Part shown: positions 1-8,663 of the stretch, one piece after another
How positions within the stretch are numbered: position 1 is the stretch's first letter
Layout of the letters: each line of letters begins with the position of its first letter
Source: an uncultured Prevotella sp.
GTDB taxonomy: Bacteria; Bacteroidota; Bacteroidia; Bacteroidales; Bacteroidaceae
Direction of reading: 5' to 3'
Length of the DNA stretch: 64,000 nt
Assembly: GCF_946407605.1 (NCBI RefSeq)
Contig: NZ_CAMJOS010000002.1
Coordinates: 62,001 to 126,000, forward strand
The notes under the pieces: model-generated
What the model saw: the letters and a program-made list of their open reading frames with translations, nothing else
The model's database searches: none
Told to the model about the DNA's origin: nothing
Position numbers and translations under genes: made by a program

Positions 1-836
1 TACTGGAGTTTGAAGGTGACAGGCAGAGTGAACTTCACACGCACAGCCGAACCGTTCTGCTTACCAGGAATCCACTTCGGCATAGCCTTCAGCACACGCA
101 CAGCTTCCTTATCGAGTGAGGGGTCAACCGAACGTACTACCTTTACATCGGTAATAGAACCGTCGCGCTCCACAACGAACGTACAAACCACACGTCCCTG
201 AATACCATTCTCCTCGGCGATAACCGGGTACTTGATGCTCTTGTTGAGGTAATCCATCAGAGCCTGGTCACCACCCTTATATTGTGGCATCTGCTCTACA
301 ACGTCGAACACCTTGGTTTCTTCAACTGCAGGGGGAACCTCGTCCACCACTTTCTCGTTCACTTTCAGCACGTGCTCAGCTTCGTCACTACCCTGGTCAT
401 AGTCGATGGCACCGATGGCGACGTCGCTCTGTGCGACCTCATCCTGTGTCTTCGTTACCTGTTCGGGAGCGTCATCTTCCATTTCGTAGGCGGTGAACTT
501 CTCAGAGTTCATGACAGTCTCTTCAGCCACGAGCTGCTCCAGCTCCTCAACTTCGTAGACCACCTCTTCCTCTTCCTGTTCCTCAGCCTCTTCTTCAATC
601 TGCTCAAGCGTCACCTCGGTCTCGTGCTCTGCCTGTGCTCGTGCAATGGCTTCAGAAGCCACGTTGACGATAAGGAAGGTAGCCACGATAGCGATAAGTC
701 CGGCGAAGAGTGCCAGCATAGCAAAGAGATTACGCTTGCTAGTATCCTGACGAAGGGCATAAGCACCGTAGGCCTCGTTTTTGCCTTCAAACACGAGGTC
801 AATCCATTTTTGGTCTAATAGATCTATCTTTGACAT
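1..836 (-). CDS. tonB: TonB family energy transducer
   Basis: The protein passes proton-motive energy from the ExbB/ExbD inner-membrane complex to TonB-dependent outer-membrane receptors. Reading the minus strand from the ATG at 836-834 gives 278 codons and then TA at the window edge, so the stop codon is probably completed by one base outside the window. Residues 1-35 are cytoplasmic, about 37-60 form the single membrane anchor, and about 65-165 are a Glu-rich periplasmic spacer. Residues ~175-278 are a TonB_C domain (FDVVEQMPQYKGGD, QGRVV, KWIPGKQNG). It is the last gene of a four-gene cluster with exbB and two exbD genes, 21 bases after the second exbD. Its C-terminal domain closely resembles that of the M56 protein at 40420-41823. 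Family call is firm; the receptors served are unknown. Confidence 0.93.
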   Translation of the reverse strand, partial: MSKIDLLDQKWIDLVFEGKNEAYGAYALRQDTSKRNLFAMLALFAGLIAIVATFLIVNVASEAIARAQAEHETEVTLEQIEEEAEEQEEEEVVYEVEELEQLVAEETVMNSEKFTAYEMEDDAPEQVTKTQDEVAQSDVAIGAIDYDQGSDEAEHVLKVNEKVVDEVPPAVEETKVFDVVEQMPQYKGGDQALMDYLNKSIKYPVIAEENGIQGRVVCTFVVERDGSITDVKVVRSVDPSLDKEAVRVLKAMPKWIPGKQNGSAVRVKFTLPVTFKLQ

Positions 837-857
837 AGTTCTTTCCTTTTTAATGGG

Positions 858-1586
858 TTATTCAATAGCGATGCCATTACCTGACAGAATCTCTGAATCT
901 TTGTCGTTGATCTTATCGATCACGTACTTACCGATACAGCAAATCTGCATCTCATCGAGGATAGTCACCAGATTGTCGTAGTTAGAGTTGTCCAGAGGCT
1001 TGATGTTCACAGCCAGTGTGGGCACCATGTCGCTCTCGGTGTACTCTTTCATATCACGATCCACCTTCTCATATTTGGCCTTGACAAGCTCGTTGTTCTG
1101 TACCACGTCCACATGACCTTTCTTAATCATGATAAGTGCGCGGTTATAGACTGAGTCGTTGGCCTCCTGCTGAGATTTGGGCAGATTGTTGAACCAGGTA
1201 TCGAGTTGCTTCTTGGCATCCATCAGCACCTTTGCAGGAGCGTGACGGTGGTTGCGGAGCACCTCGCGGATACCTTCCTTACCCCATGTGGTCTCTTTCA
1301 GGAACTCGGGATTACCGAAGTCTTCCTTCTTGTCCACGATGTAGTAGTACAACTTGTCGTCGGCAGCCAGATACAGCGTGATGGTCTGCTCTGTCTTCGA
1401 CTTATCCTTATCCTCAGCAGTCATGTTGTCATCCTTGGCAGGCATGGTCAGGTGCATAGCCTGAGGCTTTGCCAGGGTAGTACACAGCATGAAGAAGGTA
1501 ATAAGAAGCATCATCATATCCACCATCGGCGTGAAGTCGACGCGGACATTCATCTTTTTCTGCTTGCTTTCTTTTTTCTTTGCCAT
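858..1586 (-). CDS. exbD: ExbD/TolR biopolymer transport protein, long form
   Basis: This is a proton-channel partner of ExbB that energises TonB. The 242-residue protein has a short Lys-rich cytoplasmic start, then one membrane helix at about residues 17-39 preceded by the typical DFTPMVDMM stretch with the conserved channel Asp. A periplasmic domain follows. At 242 residues it is roughly 100 longer than classical ExbD (~140); long forms are usual in Bacteroidota. It starts 3 bases after the preceding exbD stop, so the two are translated from one transcript and probably form a mixed ExbD pair. What the extra periplasmic segment does cannot be read from the sequence. Confidence 0.9.
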   Translation of the reverse strand: MAKKKESKQKKMNVRVDFTPMVDMMMLLITFFMLCTTLAKPQAMHLTMPAKDDNMTAEDKDKSKTEQTITLYLAADDKLYYYIVDKKEDFGNPEFLKETTWGKEGIREVLRNHRHAPAKVLMDAKKQLDTWFNNLPKSQQEANDSVYNRALIMIKKGHVDVVQNNELVKAKYEKVDRDMKEYTESDMVPTLAVNIKPLDNSNYDNLVTILDEMQICCIGKYVIDKINDKDSEILSGNGIAIE

Positions 1587-1589
1587 AGC

Positions 1590-2258
1590 TTATTCCTCCA
1601 ATTTCTTTAACTGTGTAACCAACTTGTAGCGGCTCTCGTTGATATCCTGCAGTTCGGCAATAACCATTTTCACTGCACTGTAGGGTGTGGTCTTGTCAGC
1701 CTTGATGCAGATCTCGAGCTTATTGGCAACGCCAATCTTCTCGGCATCCTCAAGGTCGTTATACCACTCCTTATAGCCATTCTTCATGGCCTTCACCCAG
1801 AGTTGGAACTCACTCATCTTGTCCTCACGATTCTGCAAGCTGTCGGTGGGGATACCCGTGCTCTTCAGCAGCTTCACCTGGTCCTCGTGTGTTCTTCCCA
1901 GGAATTCGGGCAGACTCTTCACGGGAATACCAACCTGTGGACTGACGAGGAACTCCTTCTTCTGCTCAGGTGTGAGCGTGGTCTCGCGCTCCTTCAGCAT
2001 CTGCTCCAGAGCTTTCTCCAGCGTCACGGTCTTGTCTGTTGCCATCAACACGCGGCCCTCGGGGTCGATCGTGATGTCAAGCACTGCCGATGAAGATACC
2101 TTAGCCATAGTTGTAGAACCAGGCGTAACCACCTTCACCACCTCGTTCTTCGTGAAGTTTGCACTCAGCATGAAGAACGTCAGCAGCAGCACCATCACGT
2201 CCGACATGGGCGTCATGTCGATCCAGACGTCTGTTTTCTTAATTTTTATCTTACCCAT
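1590..2258 (-). CDS. exbD: ExbD/TolR biopolymer transport protein
   Basis: Second ExbD paralogue, 222 residues. The Lys-rich start (MGKIKIKK) is followed by DMTPMSDVMVLLLTFFML, the single membrane helix with the conserved Asp just inside it. The remainder is periplasmic and includes a charged segment around residues 85-160 that is not part of classical ExbD. The C-terminus (KMVIAELQDI..YKLVTQLKKLEE) matches the usual ExbD ending. It lies 31 bases after exbB. Having two unequal ExbD proteins behind one ExbB is typical for Bacteroidota. The start is supported by the conserved N-terminus. Confidence 0.9.
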   Translation of the reverse strand: MGKIKIKKTDVWIDMTPMSDVMVLLLTFFMLSANFTKNEVVKVVTPGSTTMAKVSSSAVLDITIDPEGRVLMATDKTVTLEKALEQMLKERETTLTPEQKKEFLVSPQVGIPVKSLPEFLGRTHEDQVKLLKSTGIPTDSLQNREDKMSEFQLWVKAMKNGYKEWYNDLEDAEKIGVANKLEICIKADKTTPYSAVKMVIAELQDINESRYKLVTQLKKLEE

Positions 2259-2289
2259 AGTAGTAAAAAGTTTAAAGGGTTAGACAAAA

Positions 2290-3120
2290 TTAAGCCTCGT
2301 CTGCGTGTGTAGCGTTGTAGGTCTGAGCCAGTGAATAACCAATCTCGTCGAGTGCAAACGAAATCTTATCGATACGGTTGGTGAAGAAGTTGTAAGATAC
2401 AACAGCGAGCCAAGAAGTACCGATACCGAAGGCCGTGTTAATCAGAGCCTCAGAAATACCAGCAGACAGCTCAACAGAGTCACCACCACCACCTTGTGCC
2501 AGAGCCTGGAATGACTTGATCATACCTACCACAGTACCGAGCAGACCAGTCAGAGTACCCAGAGTAACGATAGTAGCAATGATGGGGAGGTTCATTGTGA
2601 GTGTAGGCATCTCAACGGCGATAGCCTCTTCGTGAGCAGCCTGGATGCGAGCAATCTTCACTTCCTTCTTCACACCCTGAGCGGCGTCAGCCTCTTTGTA
2701 AGCCATAACGGTAGCGCGAACAACGTTAGCTACAGAACCACCCTGAGCGTTGCAGTGCTGCAGAGCAGCGTCGAAGTTCAGAGCCTTCAGGTCAGCCTTA
2801 ATCTTAGCGAGGAAAGCAGCGAGCTTCTCCTTACCGATACACTTGCTGAGAGCGAGTACGCGCTCGATAGCCATGAAGATAGTGGTGAGCAACAGAGTGT
2901 GGATCACAGGCACGATAACACCACCCTTGTAGATGGTACCCCAGATGTTCAGAGGAGAACCGGCGGGATCGCCACCTTCGAAGTTGCTTGACTGTCCGAA
3001 GTTCAGGAAGAAGTTCAAGAAAGCGATGATAGCGCAAATGACGATCACCCAGATAGCGTCCTTAATACCGACGCTGCTTGACTTTTTTGCTGCAGGAGCA
3101 GCAGGTTTTGTTGTTGCCAT
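2290..3120 (-). CDS. exbB: MotA/TolQ/ExbB proton channel family protein
   Basis: Inner-membrane proton channel subunit of the TonB energising complex, 276 residues. A low-complexity cytoplasmic start (Ala/Lys/Pro-rich) is followed by a first membrane helix (~23-41), a second (~69-88), and a C-terminal pair of helices in the conserved MotA/ExbB region. The stretch LPIIATIVTLGTLTGLLGTV and the ISEALINTAFGIG motif near residues 180-235 are the family hallmarks. First gene of the operon exbB-exbD-exbD-tonB. A -7 promoter element lies about 115 bases upstream, giving a leader of roughly 110 nt. Confidence 0.92.
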   Translation of the reverse strand: MATTKPAAPAAKKSSSVGIKDAIWVIVICAIIAFLNFFLNFGQSSNFEGGDPAGSPLNIWGTIYKGGVIVPVIHTLLLTTIFMAIERVLALSKCIGKEKLAAFLAKIKADLKALNFDAALQHCNAQGGSVANVVRATVMAYKEADAAQGVKKEVKIARIQAAHEEAIAVEMPTLTMNLPIIATIVTLGTLTGLLGTVVGMIKSFQALAQGGGGDSVELSAGISEALINTAFGIGTSWLAVVSYNFFTNRIDKISFALDEIGYSLAQTYNATHADEA

Positions 3121-3235
3121 AATTTTTGTTTTGTTTTTAAGTTATTAAATGAATGACTTGTATTTTTTATTCGATTTAACGCTAGTTAGCTATAGAGACA
3201 CCAATGGCTAAACGCCAATGGGCACTTTGACCTCG

Positions 3236-3243
3236 CAAAGGTA
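3236..3243 (-). promoter_or_regulatory. -7 promoter element for the exbB-tonB operon
   Basis: Minus-strand TACCTTTG fits the Bacteroidota consensus TAnnTTTG. It sits ~115 bases upstream of exbB, in the only gap before the operon. No clear -33 box was found at the usual spacing. Confidence 0.6.
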
Positions 3244-3288
3244 GCAAATAAAACGATTACTTCGGCAGAGTTTAACTACATTTAACGC

Positions 3289-4485
3289 TTATTTTAACGA
3301 TTTTAGAGCCTCGGCAATCCTACGCATCGCTTCGCGTATGTTGTCATCGCTAGTAGCATAGCTCATGCGGAAGCAATCAGGATCGCCGAAGGCGTCACCT
3401 CCAACGGTAGCCACATGACCTGTCTCCAACAGATACATCGCCAGGTCGGTGCTATTCTCGATGGTCTTGCCAGCAGGCGTCTTCTTGCCGTAGAAACTGC
3501 TACATTTGGGGAACAGATAGAAGGCACCTTCTGGTACGTTCACACCCAGTCCTGGAATCTGACGTGCCAGCTCCACGATGAGGTCACGACGGCGCTCAAA
3601 AGCCTGTCGCATGTCCTCTACACACTGCTGACTCTGCGTATAAGCAAACTCGGCAGCTTTCTGACTCACCGAGCAAGGTCCGCTGGTGTACTGTCCCTGC
3701 AGTTTGTTACAGCCTTTCACAATCCATTCGGGTGCTGCGATATAGCCGATGCGCCAGCCCGTCATAGCATAAGCCTTGCTGACGCCGTTGACGATGATGG
3801 TGCGCTCCTTCATGCCAGGGAACTGAGCTATTGACTCGTGGTGTCCCACGTAGTTGATGTGCTCATAGATTTCGTCGGCCAGCACAAACAAATCTTCATG
3901 TTTTAGAATAATGTTTGCAAGTGCGCGCAGTTCCTCTTTATTATATACAGAGCCAGTTGGGTTGCTGGGCGAACAGAGGATAAGCAGACGAGTCTTCGGG
4001 GTGATGGCAGCCTCGAGCTGTTCGGGTGTCATCTTGAAGTTCTGCTCGAAAGTAGCCTCCACATAGACGGGGGTACCGCCTGCCAGCAGGGCCATCTGCG
4101 GATAGCTCACCCAGTAGGGAGCAGGGATAATTACCTCCTCACCTGGGTTCACCAGTGCCATCACGGTGTTGCAAACGCTCTGCTTAGCGCCATTGCTCAC
4201 CAGAATCTCATTAGTGGTATAGTCCAGTCCGTTCTCGCGCTTCAACTTCTCCACGATAGCCTTCCTCAGTTCAGGATAGCCAGGAACGGGCGAGTAGCGT
4301 GAGTAGTTCTCATCTACAGCGCGTTTGGCAGCATCCTTAATATGGTCGGGCGTGTTAAAGTCGGGCTCTCCGACGCTCAGATTAATCACGTCAATACCCT
4401 GAGCTTTCATCTCAGAGCTTTTTTGCGACATAGCCAGTGTGGCCGAGGGTGCAAGTCGTTGCAAACGGTTGGATAATTGTGCCAT
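3289..4485 (-). CDS. aspC: pyridoxal phosphate-dependent aminotransferase (aspartate type)
   Basis: Class I/II aminotransferase of 398 residues, likely transferring the amino group between aspartate and 2-oxoglutarate. Visible family marks: DVINLSVGEPDFNTP near the N-terminus, CSPSNPTGSVY (~170-180), the cofactor Asp-x-x-Tyr region (LADEIYEHI), the Schiff-base lysine in SKAYAMTGWRIGY (~235), and an Arg near the end (FRMSYA) that binds the substrate carboxylate. The resemblance is to the thermophile/Bacillus type rather than the E. coli type. It has its own promoter element behind ribBA, so it may be only partly co-transcribed with lptFG-ribBA. Exact amino-acid preference is not determined by sequence. 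Confidence 0.9.
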   Translation of the reverse strand: MAQLSNRLQRLAPSATLAMSQKSSEMKAQGIDVINLSVGEPDFNTPDHIKDAAKRAVDENYSRYSPVPGYPELRKAIVEKLKRENGLDYTTNEILVSNGAKQSVCNTVMALVNPGEEVIIPAPYWVSYPQMALLAGGTPVYVEATFEQNFKMTPEQLEAAITPKTRLLILCSPSNPTGSVYNKEELRALANIILKHEDLFVLADEIYEHINYVGHHESIAQFPGMKERTIIVNGVSKAYAMTGWRIGYIAAPEWIVKGCNKLQGQYTSGPCSVSQKAAEFAYTQSQQCVEDMRQAFERRRDLIVELARQIPGLGVNVPEGAFYLFPKCSSFYGKKTPAGKTIENSTDLAMYLLETGHVATVGGDAFGDPDCFRMSYATSDDNIREAMRRIAEALKSLK

Positions 4486-4514
4486 ATTTGTTCAGAATGT
4501 TTCTTTCAGCCTGC

Positions 4515-4522
4515 AAAAGTAA
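4515..4522 (-). promoter_or_regulatory. -7 promoter element for aspC
   Basis: Minus-strand TACTTTTG, 30 bases upstream of the aspC start; fits TAnnTTTG. Confidence 0.55.
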
Positions 4523-4561
4523 TCATTTTATTGCTTCTAAACGAACTTTTGCGTCATTTTA

Positions 4562-4620
4562 TTCTTTCCTTTTTACTTTTTTACCTTTTTTTCTCTCACC
4601 TTTCACTTTTCACCTTTCAC
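4562..4620. repeat. heptamer repeat tract behind ribBA
   Basis: On the minus strand the tract starts at the base after the ribBA stop codon: GGTGAAA, GGTGAAA, AGTGAAA, GGTGAGA, then decaying A/G-rich copies. Same repeat class as the tracts at 12277, 14538 and 14855, which also follow stop codons in the sense direction. Confidence 0.7.
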
Positions 4621-5835
4621 CTATTTAAGATGCAGCGTGTGGCCCATGCGTTCCTGTTTGGTCTTCAGGTAGCGCAGGTTATACTGGTTGGGAGTCACCT
4701 CGATGGGTACGTTCTCTACTATCTCCAGTCCGTAAGCCTCCAGTCCTACACGCTTCACGGGGTTGTTGGTCATGAGTCTCATCTTATGTACTCCCAGATG
4801 GCGTAGCATCTGTGCTCCGCAGCCATAGTCGCGTTCGTCAGCCTTGAATCCCAGGCAAAGGTTGGCATCCACAGTGTCGTAACCTTCCTCCTGCAACTTA
4901 TAGGCTGCCAGTTTATTCATCAGACCGATGCCGCGACCTTCCTGCTGCATATAGACGATGACGCCCTTGCCCTCCTGTTCTATCTTCTGCATGGCCTTAT
5001 GCAACTGTTCACCACAGTCGCAGCGTCGCGAACCGAGTATATCGCCTGTCATACAAGAAGAATGAACACGCACGAGGATGGGCTCGTCTTCCTTCCATTC
5101 TCCCTTGATCAGTGCGAAATGTTCCTGTCCGTTGCTCTTCTGACGGAAGGGAATGATACGGAAGTGTCCGTATTCCGTAGGCATGTCAGCCTCAACACCC
5201 ACCTCAATCAGCGACTCGCGCTGTAGTCGGTAAGCAATCAGGTCCTTGATGGTGATAATCTTCAGCTGGTGCTCCTTGGCAAAGACCATCAGCTCGGGCA
5301 TACGAGCCATCGTGCCGTCATCGTTCATAATCTCCATCAGCGCACCAGCAGGATAGAGACCTGCCAGCTTACACAGGTCGATGGCAGCCTCGGTATGTCC
5401 ACTGCGACGCAGTACGCCGTTGTCCTGTGCATAGAGCGGGTTGATATGTCCTGGTCGTCCGAAGGTCTCGGGTTTCGACGTTGGGTCGGCCAGTGCCTGT
5501 ATGGTGGCTGCTCTGTCGTGTGCCGACACGCCAGTGGTGCATCCCTCCAGCTTATCTACGGTGACGGTGAAGGGAGTACCCAGCACCGAGGTATTCTCGC
5601 TGACCTGCCTGGGCAGGTCCAGCTCCTCGCTGCGGCTCAGGGTGATAGGTGCGCAGAGCACGCCTCGTGCATATTTCAGCATGAAGTTCACCATCTCTGG
5701 TGTGATCTTCTCGGCGGCACATATCAAGTCGCCTTCGTTCTCGCGGTCTTCATCGTCAACCACTATGACAAACTTGCCTTCACGGAAGTCGTCGATGGCT
5801 TCACTTATCTTGTTCAGCTTGATTGTCTCCATCAT
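4621..5835 (-). CDS. ribBA: bifunctional 3,4-dihydroxy-2-butanone-4-phosphate synthase / GTP cyclohydrolase II
   Basis: Makes both precursors of riboflavin: DHBP from ribulose 5-phosphate (N-terminal half) and the diaminopyrimidine from GTP (C-terminal half). The N-terminal half shows the acidic [11 protein letters not shown] loop and [12 protein letters not shown]; the C-terminal half has the zinc-binding SSCMTGD...RRCDCGEQL cysteines and the GRGIGL motif. The start was set at the MMETIKLNK methionines (5835 or 5832), giving about 404 residues; an upstream start at 5880 would add 15 residues without family support. The start lies inside the end of lptF/G (~35-base overlap), indicating translational coupling. 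The coding region ends directly at a heptamer repeat tract. No FMN riboswitch was seen. Confidence 0.95.
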   Translation of the reverse strand: MMETIKLNKISEAIDDFREGKFVIVVDDEDRENEGDLICAAEKITPEMVNFMLKYARGVLCAPITLSRSEELDLPRQVSENTSVLGTPFTVTVDKLEGCTTGVSAHDRAATIQALADPTSKPETFGRPGHINPLYAQDNGVLRRSGHTEAAIDLCKLAGLYPAGALMEIMNDDGTMARMPELMVFAKEHQLKIITIKDLIAYRLQRESLIEVGVEADMPTEYGHFRIIPFRQKSNGQEHFALIKGEWKEDEPILVRVHSSCMTGDILGSRRCDCGEQLHKAMQKIEQEGKGVIVYMQQEGRGIGLMNKLAAYKLQEEGYDTVDANLCLGFKADERDYGCGAQMLRHLGVHKMRLMTNNPVKRVGLEAYGLEIVENVPIEVTPNQYNLRYLKTKQERMGHTLHLK

Positions 5836-7798
5836 TTTGTTGTATTTCAAGTTTTGTATAGTCTTTATATGTCTCGTCAACCAATGTATCCTTCTGCTTT
5901 TCTGCCAACTCCTGTATTAACGGCAGCAGTCGGTTGCTGGTGTTATTAATCTCTTTCAGGTCACGATAGAGTCTGAAGCGGAAGCGCAGCATGCGGAAAT
6001 AGAAGAAGATGCCCAACGGCAGCAGCAGTCCGCTGATGATGTTTAGCCACTTGCGGCCGAAAGGTCTGGTGTGGGCGTGAGTGGCCAGTATGGGGTAGTT
6101 GTTCAGCTCATGCAACACCCGTTTGTTGCGTGTGTATCCCAGGTCATCGATAGCCGTCTCCAACACATCATTGATATGTTCTATCTCATGATCGTCTCCA
6201 GCCTTGAAGAACACGTTGATGGGGTTAGGCCAGCGCAACAGCTTGTGACTCTCGGAATAGATGGCTATATCCTCGTTGATGGTCTGCAGCATGGTGGCAT
6301 CCATACGGTATTTCGGCTCATCGATGATAACCTCCTTCCATGCGATATTACGTTTCATGCGTAGTCCCAGCATCCGCATCACCAGCATCTTATAGGCATC
6401 AATATTAAATACGGTGGAGTCGCCGTTGGCCTTATAGGTGAAGAATACCGCCAAGGGCGCCAGCACCAGTGTCGAGATGCTCTTGCCGAACCACACCGTC
6501 CAGTTGTCGTCGCGAGCCATACGCATGCCGGAGTTCTCGAATATGTAATAGACGATAAACACCAGCACCGAGATGATGACAGGCACACCCAGACCGCCCT
6601 TGCGGATGATGGCTCCCAGCGGTGCGCCTATAAAGAAGAAGATGATACACGACAGTGCCAATGTGAACTTACCAATGGCCTCAATCATGTGTATACGCTC
6701 ATTGCGGTTGAAGTATTTCGCATAGTCGCTCTTCATATCCAGGTCGTTGGCAGCATTCTGAGCCTGTCGTGCAGCAATACGCGTCACATCACGCTGCTGG
6801 TCTTTATTCAGGTGGGCATAGAGGGTGTCGATGTCCGGCATCTCCTCCACTGGCGTGGCTTTCAGCCTTACCGAGTCTTCGGCAGGCAGCTGCGCTGCAA
6901 ACAGCGTGTAGTTACATGCCTCGTGATAGAAGGCCCTGCCTATCGAGTCGTGTGCTAAACGGATAGAGTCCAGGTCTGTGAGTATCTGCACCACGTTCTT
7001 CGAGGTGGCGTCGCCAGCTATTCCTGCCATGTCGGCAAGGTTGAAGCCACCGTCAAAGTCCAGCACGATAGTCTTATGTGCAAAGGTCTCACGGCGGTAG
7101 GGCACCTCGGCAGTACCTCCCACATCCTGCGACCTCATGTTCTCAAACCACTCTCCACTCCATAGTGTCAGCAGCAAGTGCATCTTCTCCTCAGTAGACT
7201 GCAGCATACCTGAGTCTGCCAGGATGATGGTCTGGTCTTCGTAGGTGTGCGACTGTCTGTAGATCATGATACCGTAGAGCTTACCCGTCTTCAGGTCTTT
7301 CTTCTCTACGTAGAGGTTCGAGTTAGGTATGCCGTCGTAGAAGATGCCCTCTGGGATTTCCAGTTCCGGACTCTTCTGCTTCATCGATATCAGCAACTGT
7401 GCAAACTGTCTGTTAGCATAAGGCACCACGATATTCTGGAAAAAGAACGAGATTCCCGCAATCAGACAGACAAAGACAATCAGCGAACGCATGGACTGCA
7501 TCAGCGAGATACCTGCCGCCTTGATGGCAGTCAGCTCCGAGCTCTCACCCAGGTTACCGTAGGCTATCAGCGACGACAGCAGGATGGCCAGAGGGAAGGC
7601 CTGCGGCATCAGTCCCAGACCCATGTACCAGAAGAACTGTGCCAGCACCTCCATCGAGAGGCCCTTACCAATCATCTCGTCCACATAGCGCCACAGGAAC
7701 TGCATCATCAGTACAAACAGACAGATGAAGAAAGTTCCCAAGAACAGCAACCCGAACTGCTTGGTAATAAAAATGTCTAACTTTTTTATTCTAAACAT
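5801..7798 (-). CDS. LptF/LptG family lipopolysaccharide export permease
   Basis: Inner-membrane permease of the LPS transport machine, 665 residues. The N-terminus ([21 protein letters not shown]) and the following three membrane helices within residues ~10-125 match the YjgP/YjgQ family. A large periplasmic domain follows (~125-390), then a second helix cluster (~385-475: [21 protein letters not shown]). A long C-terminal extension with one more helix (~615-635) is not found in E. coli LptF/G and is common in Bacteroidota. ATG 7798 was chosen because a TTG at 7813 would lie in the promoter element. The leader would be only a few bases long. Whether it is LptF or LptG cannot be told. Confidence 0.88.
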   Translation of the reverse strand: MFRIKKLDIFITKQFGLLFLGTFFICLFVLMMQFLWRYVDEMIGKGLSMEVLAQFFWYMGLGLMPQAFPLAILLSSLIAYGNLGESSELTAIKAAGISLMQSMRSLIVFVCLIAGISFFFQNIVVPYANRQFAQLLISMKQKSPELEIPEGIFYDGIPNSNLYVEKKDLKTGKLYGIMIYRQSHTYEDQTIILADSGMLQSTEEKMHLLLTLWSGEWFENMRSQDVGGTAEVPYRRETFAHKTIVLDFDGGFNLADMAGIAGDATSKNVVQILTDLDSIRLAHDSIGRAFYHEACNYTLFAAQLPAEDSVRLKATPVEEMPDIDTLYAHLNKDQQRDVTRIAARQAQNAANDLDMKSDYAKYFNRNERIHMIEAIGKFTLALSCIIFFFIGAPLGAIIRKGGLGVPVIISVLVFIVYYIFENSGMRMARDDNWTVWFGKSISTLVLAPLAVFFTYKANGDSTVFNIDAYKMLVMRMLGLRMKRNIAWKEVIIDEPKYRMDATMLQTINEDIAIYSESHKLLRWPNPINVFFKAGDDHEIEHINDVLETAIDDLGYTRNKRVLHELNNYPILATHAHTRPFGRKWLNIISGLLLPLGIFFYFRMLRFRFRLYRDLKEINNTSNRLLPLIQELAEKQKDTLVDETYKDYTKLEIQQNDGDNQAEQDK

Positions 7799-7810
7799 GC
7801 TAACAGGCTG

Positions 7811-7818
7811 CAAAGGTA
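7811..7818 (-). promoter_or_regulatory. -7 promoter element for lptF/G-ribBA
   Basis: Minus-strand TACCTTTG only 13 bases before the ATG, so the transcript should have almost no leader. Confidence 0.6.
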
Positions 7819-7827
7819 GTGATAAAA

Positions 7828-7902
7828 ATTGAAAATTGATAATTGATAATTGAAAATTATCTGTTATTAAGCATTATTCATTATCAATTATCAATTTTCA
7901 AT
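7828..7902. repeat. perfect 23-bp inverted repeat made of heptamer-like units
   Basis: Arms 7828-7850 and 7880-7902 are exact reverse complements (unit TTGATAA/TTGAAAA), with a 29-base loop. It lies between the stop of the START-like gene and the lptF/G promoter. It may end transcription of the upstream gene but lacks a GC-rich stem. Confidence 0.8.
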
Positions 7903-7924
7903 CCTTCAACTCCTCAGTTTTATT

Positions 7925-8323
7925 TCAGAACCCGCTCGACTGGTGCAGACGGTCCAGATTGCCGTCCCATAGCTCGTGCAGGTCGTCGATATCCTCGGCA
8001 TAAGCATAATCCTCTACAAAGAGACACAGTTCGTCAGTCAGCTCGCTGCGACCTATTCGCATCTCCCAGAAGGCGTCGTCCTCTTCTTCGTCCACCCATC
8101 TGAGGCGTATATGACTGTTTTTCTGTCGTTCCACTATGTTGGCCTTCAGTGTGTGGTGTTCGCCGTAGGGGTTGCCCCAGGTGAGATTCAACACGCCGTT
8201 GTCCTCAACAACGCGGTCGGCCAACCATCGCTCCAGTCCGTGGTCAGTGCTCAACAGCTGCCACAGAAGATCCGGCTTGCGGGCTGAAAGAGGATATTCC
8301 AAGCTTAATCGTTGTTTCTGCAT
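7925..8323 (-). CDS. START-like (SRPBCC fold) domain protein
   Basis: Small soluble protein of 132 residues, recognised as the START-like domain protein conserved in Bacteroidota. The opening MQKQRLSLEYPLS, the STDHGLERWLAD segment and the helix near the end (IDDLHELWDGNLDRLHQSSGF) fit a ligand-binding START/AHSA1-type fold. No catalytic residues can be named and its ligand is unknown. A start six codons upstream (8341) is also possible; 8323 was preferred because the family begins with the first beta strand. It is a single gene with its own promoter element at 8373. It is rich in acidic residues and lacks a signal peptide, so it is cytoplasmic. Confidence 0.75.
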   Translation of the reverse strand: MQKQRLSLEYPLSARKPDLLWQLLSTDHGLERWLADRVVEDNGVLNLTWGNPYGEHHTLKANIVERQKNSHIRLRWVDEEEDDAFWEMRIGRSELTDELCLFVEDYAYAEDIDDLHELWDGNLDRLHQSSGF

Positions 8324-8372
8324 AATGTTCAAGTTAGTCATTCGCCATTAGGGAATTATGTTATTTCGGCTA

Positions 8373-8380
8373 CAAAGGTA
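8373..8380 (-). promoter_or_regulatory. -7 promoter element for the START-like gene
   Basis: Minus-strand TACCTTTG, ~50 bases before the start codon. Confidence 0.5.
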
Positions 8381-8452
8381 CAAAAAAGGTTACAAAACAC
8401 CGCTCAAAAGGAAGAAAAAAAAAACCAAATTCATAAAAAACGTTAACAAAGA

Positions 8453-8487
8453 AAACTTTTCACTTTTCACTTTTCACTTTTCACTTA
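8453..8487. repeat. heptamer repeat tract (ACTTTTC type)
   Basis: Four to five copies of a TTTTCAC heptamer sit just upstream of the tRNA-Met promoter, in the divergent gap with the START-like gene. Same sequence class as the tract at 12271-12293. Confidence 0.75.
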
Positions 8488-8495
8488 AAAAGCAG

Positions 8496-8503
8496 TACCT
8501 TTG
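8496..8503 (+). promoter_or_regulatory. -7 promoter element for tRNA-Met
   Basis: TACCTTTG, 19 bases before the mature 5' end of the tRNA. Confidence 0.65.
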
Positions 8504-8522
8504 CACCCGCTTACGAGCAGAT

Positions 8523-8596
8523 GGCGGGATAGCTCAGCTGGTTAGAGCGCATGATTCATAATCATGAGGTCGCCGGTTCAATCCCGGCTCCCGCTA
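8523..8596 (+). tRNA. tRNA-Met (CAT), elongator type
   Basis: Full cloverleaf: acceptor GGCGGGA/TCCCGCT with a G-U first pair, D arm GCTC/GAGC, anticodon stem CATGA/TCATG with loop TTCATAA, T arm GCCGG/CCGGC. Discriminator A; CCA is not encoded. The 1-72 pair and the anticodon stem without three G-C pairs argue against initiator tRNA. A lysidine-modified tRNA-Ile(CAT) cannot be fully excluded from sequence alone. Confidence 0.93.
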
Positions 8597-8617
8597 CTTA
8601 CAACGAAATGCAGGATT

Positions 8618-8650
8618 GTGCCGAGGGATGTTTCTTCGGCACTTTTTTTT
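8618..8650 (+). terminator. intrinsic terminator between tRNA-Met and typA
   Basis: Stem GTGCCGA (8618-8624) / TCGGCAC (8636-8642) followed by eight T. It lies only 13 bases before the typA ATG. Confidence 0.85.
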
Positions 8651-8663
8651 AAGGTATTAGTAT

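Noticed and set aside
282..818. 178-residue plus-strand ORF
   Set aside because: It is antisense to tonB, which has clear family motifs; the frame is a shadow of biased codon use.
5269..5949. 226-residue plus-strand ORF opposite ribBA
   Set aside because: Antisense shadow of a well-supported gene with no recognisable domain.
5835..7813. FMN riboswitch before ribBA
   Set aside because: The ribBA start lies inside lptF/G coding sequence; there is no leader to hold a riboswitch.
8453..8487. CRISPR-like array from the regularly spaced repeats
   Set aside because: The units are 7-11 bp, directly adjacent and without unique spacers; no cas genes are present.
8523..8596. Initiator tRNA-fMet
   Set aside because: The first pair is G-U, not an unpaired C-A, and the anticodon stem lacks the three G-C pairs of initiators.
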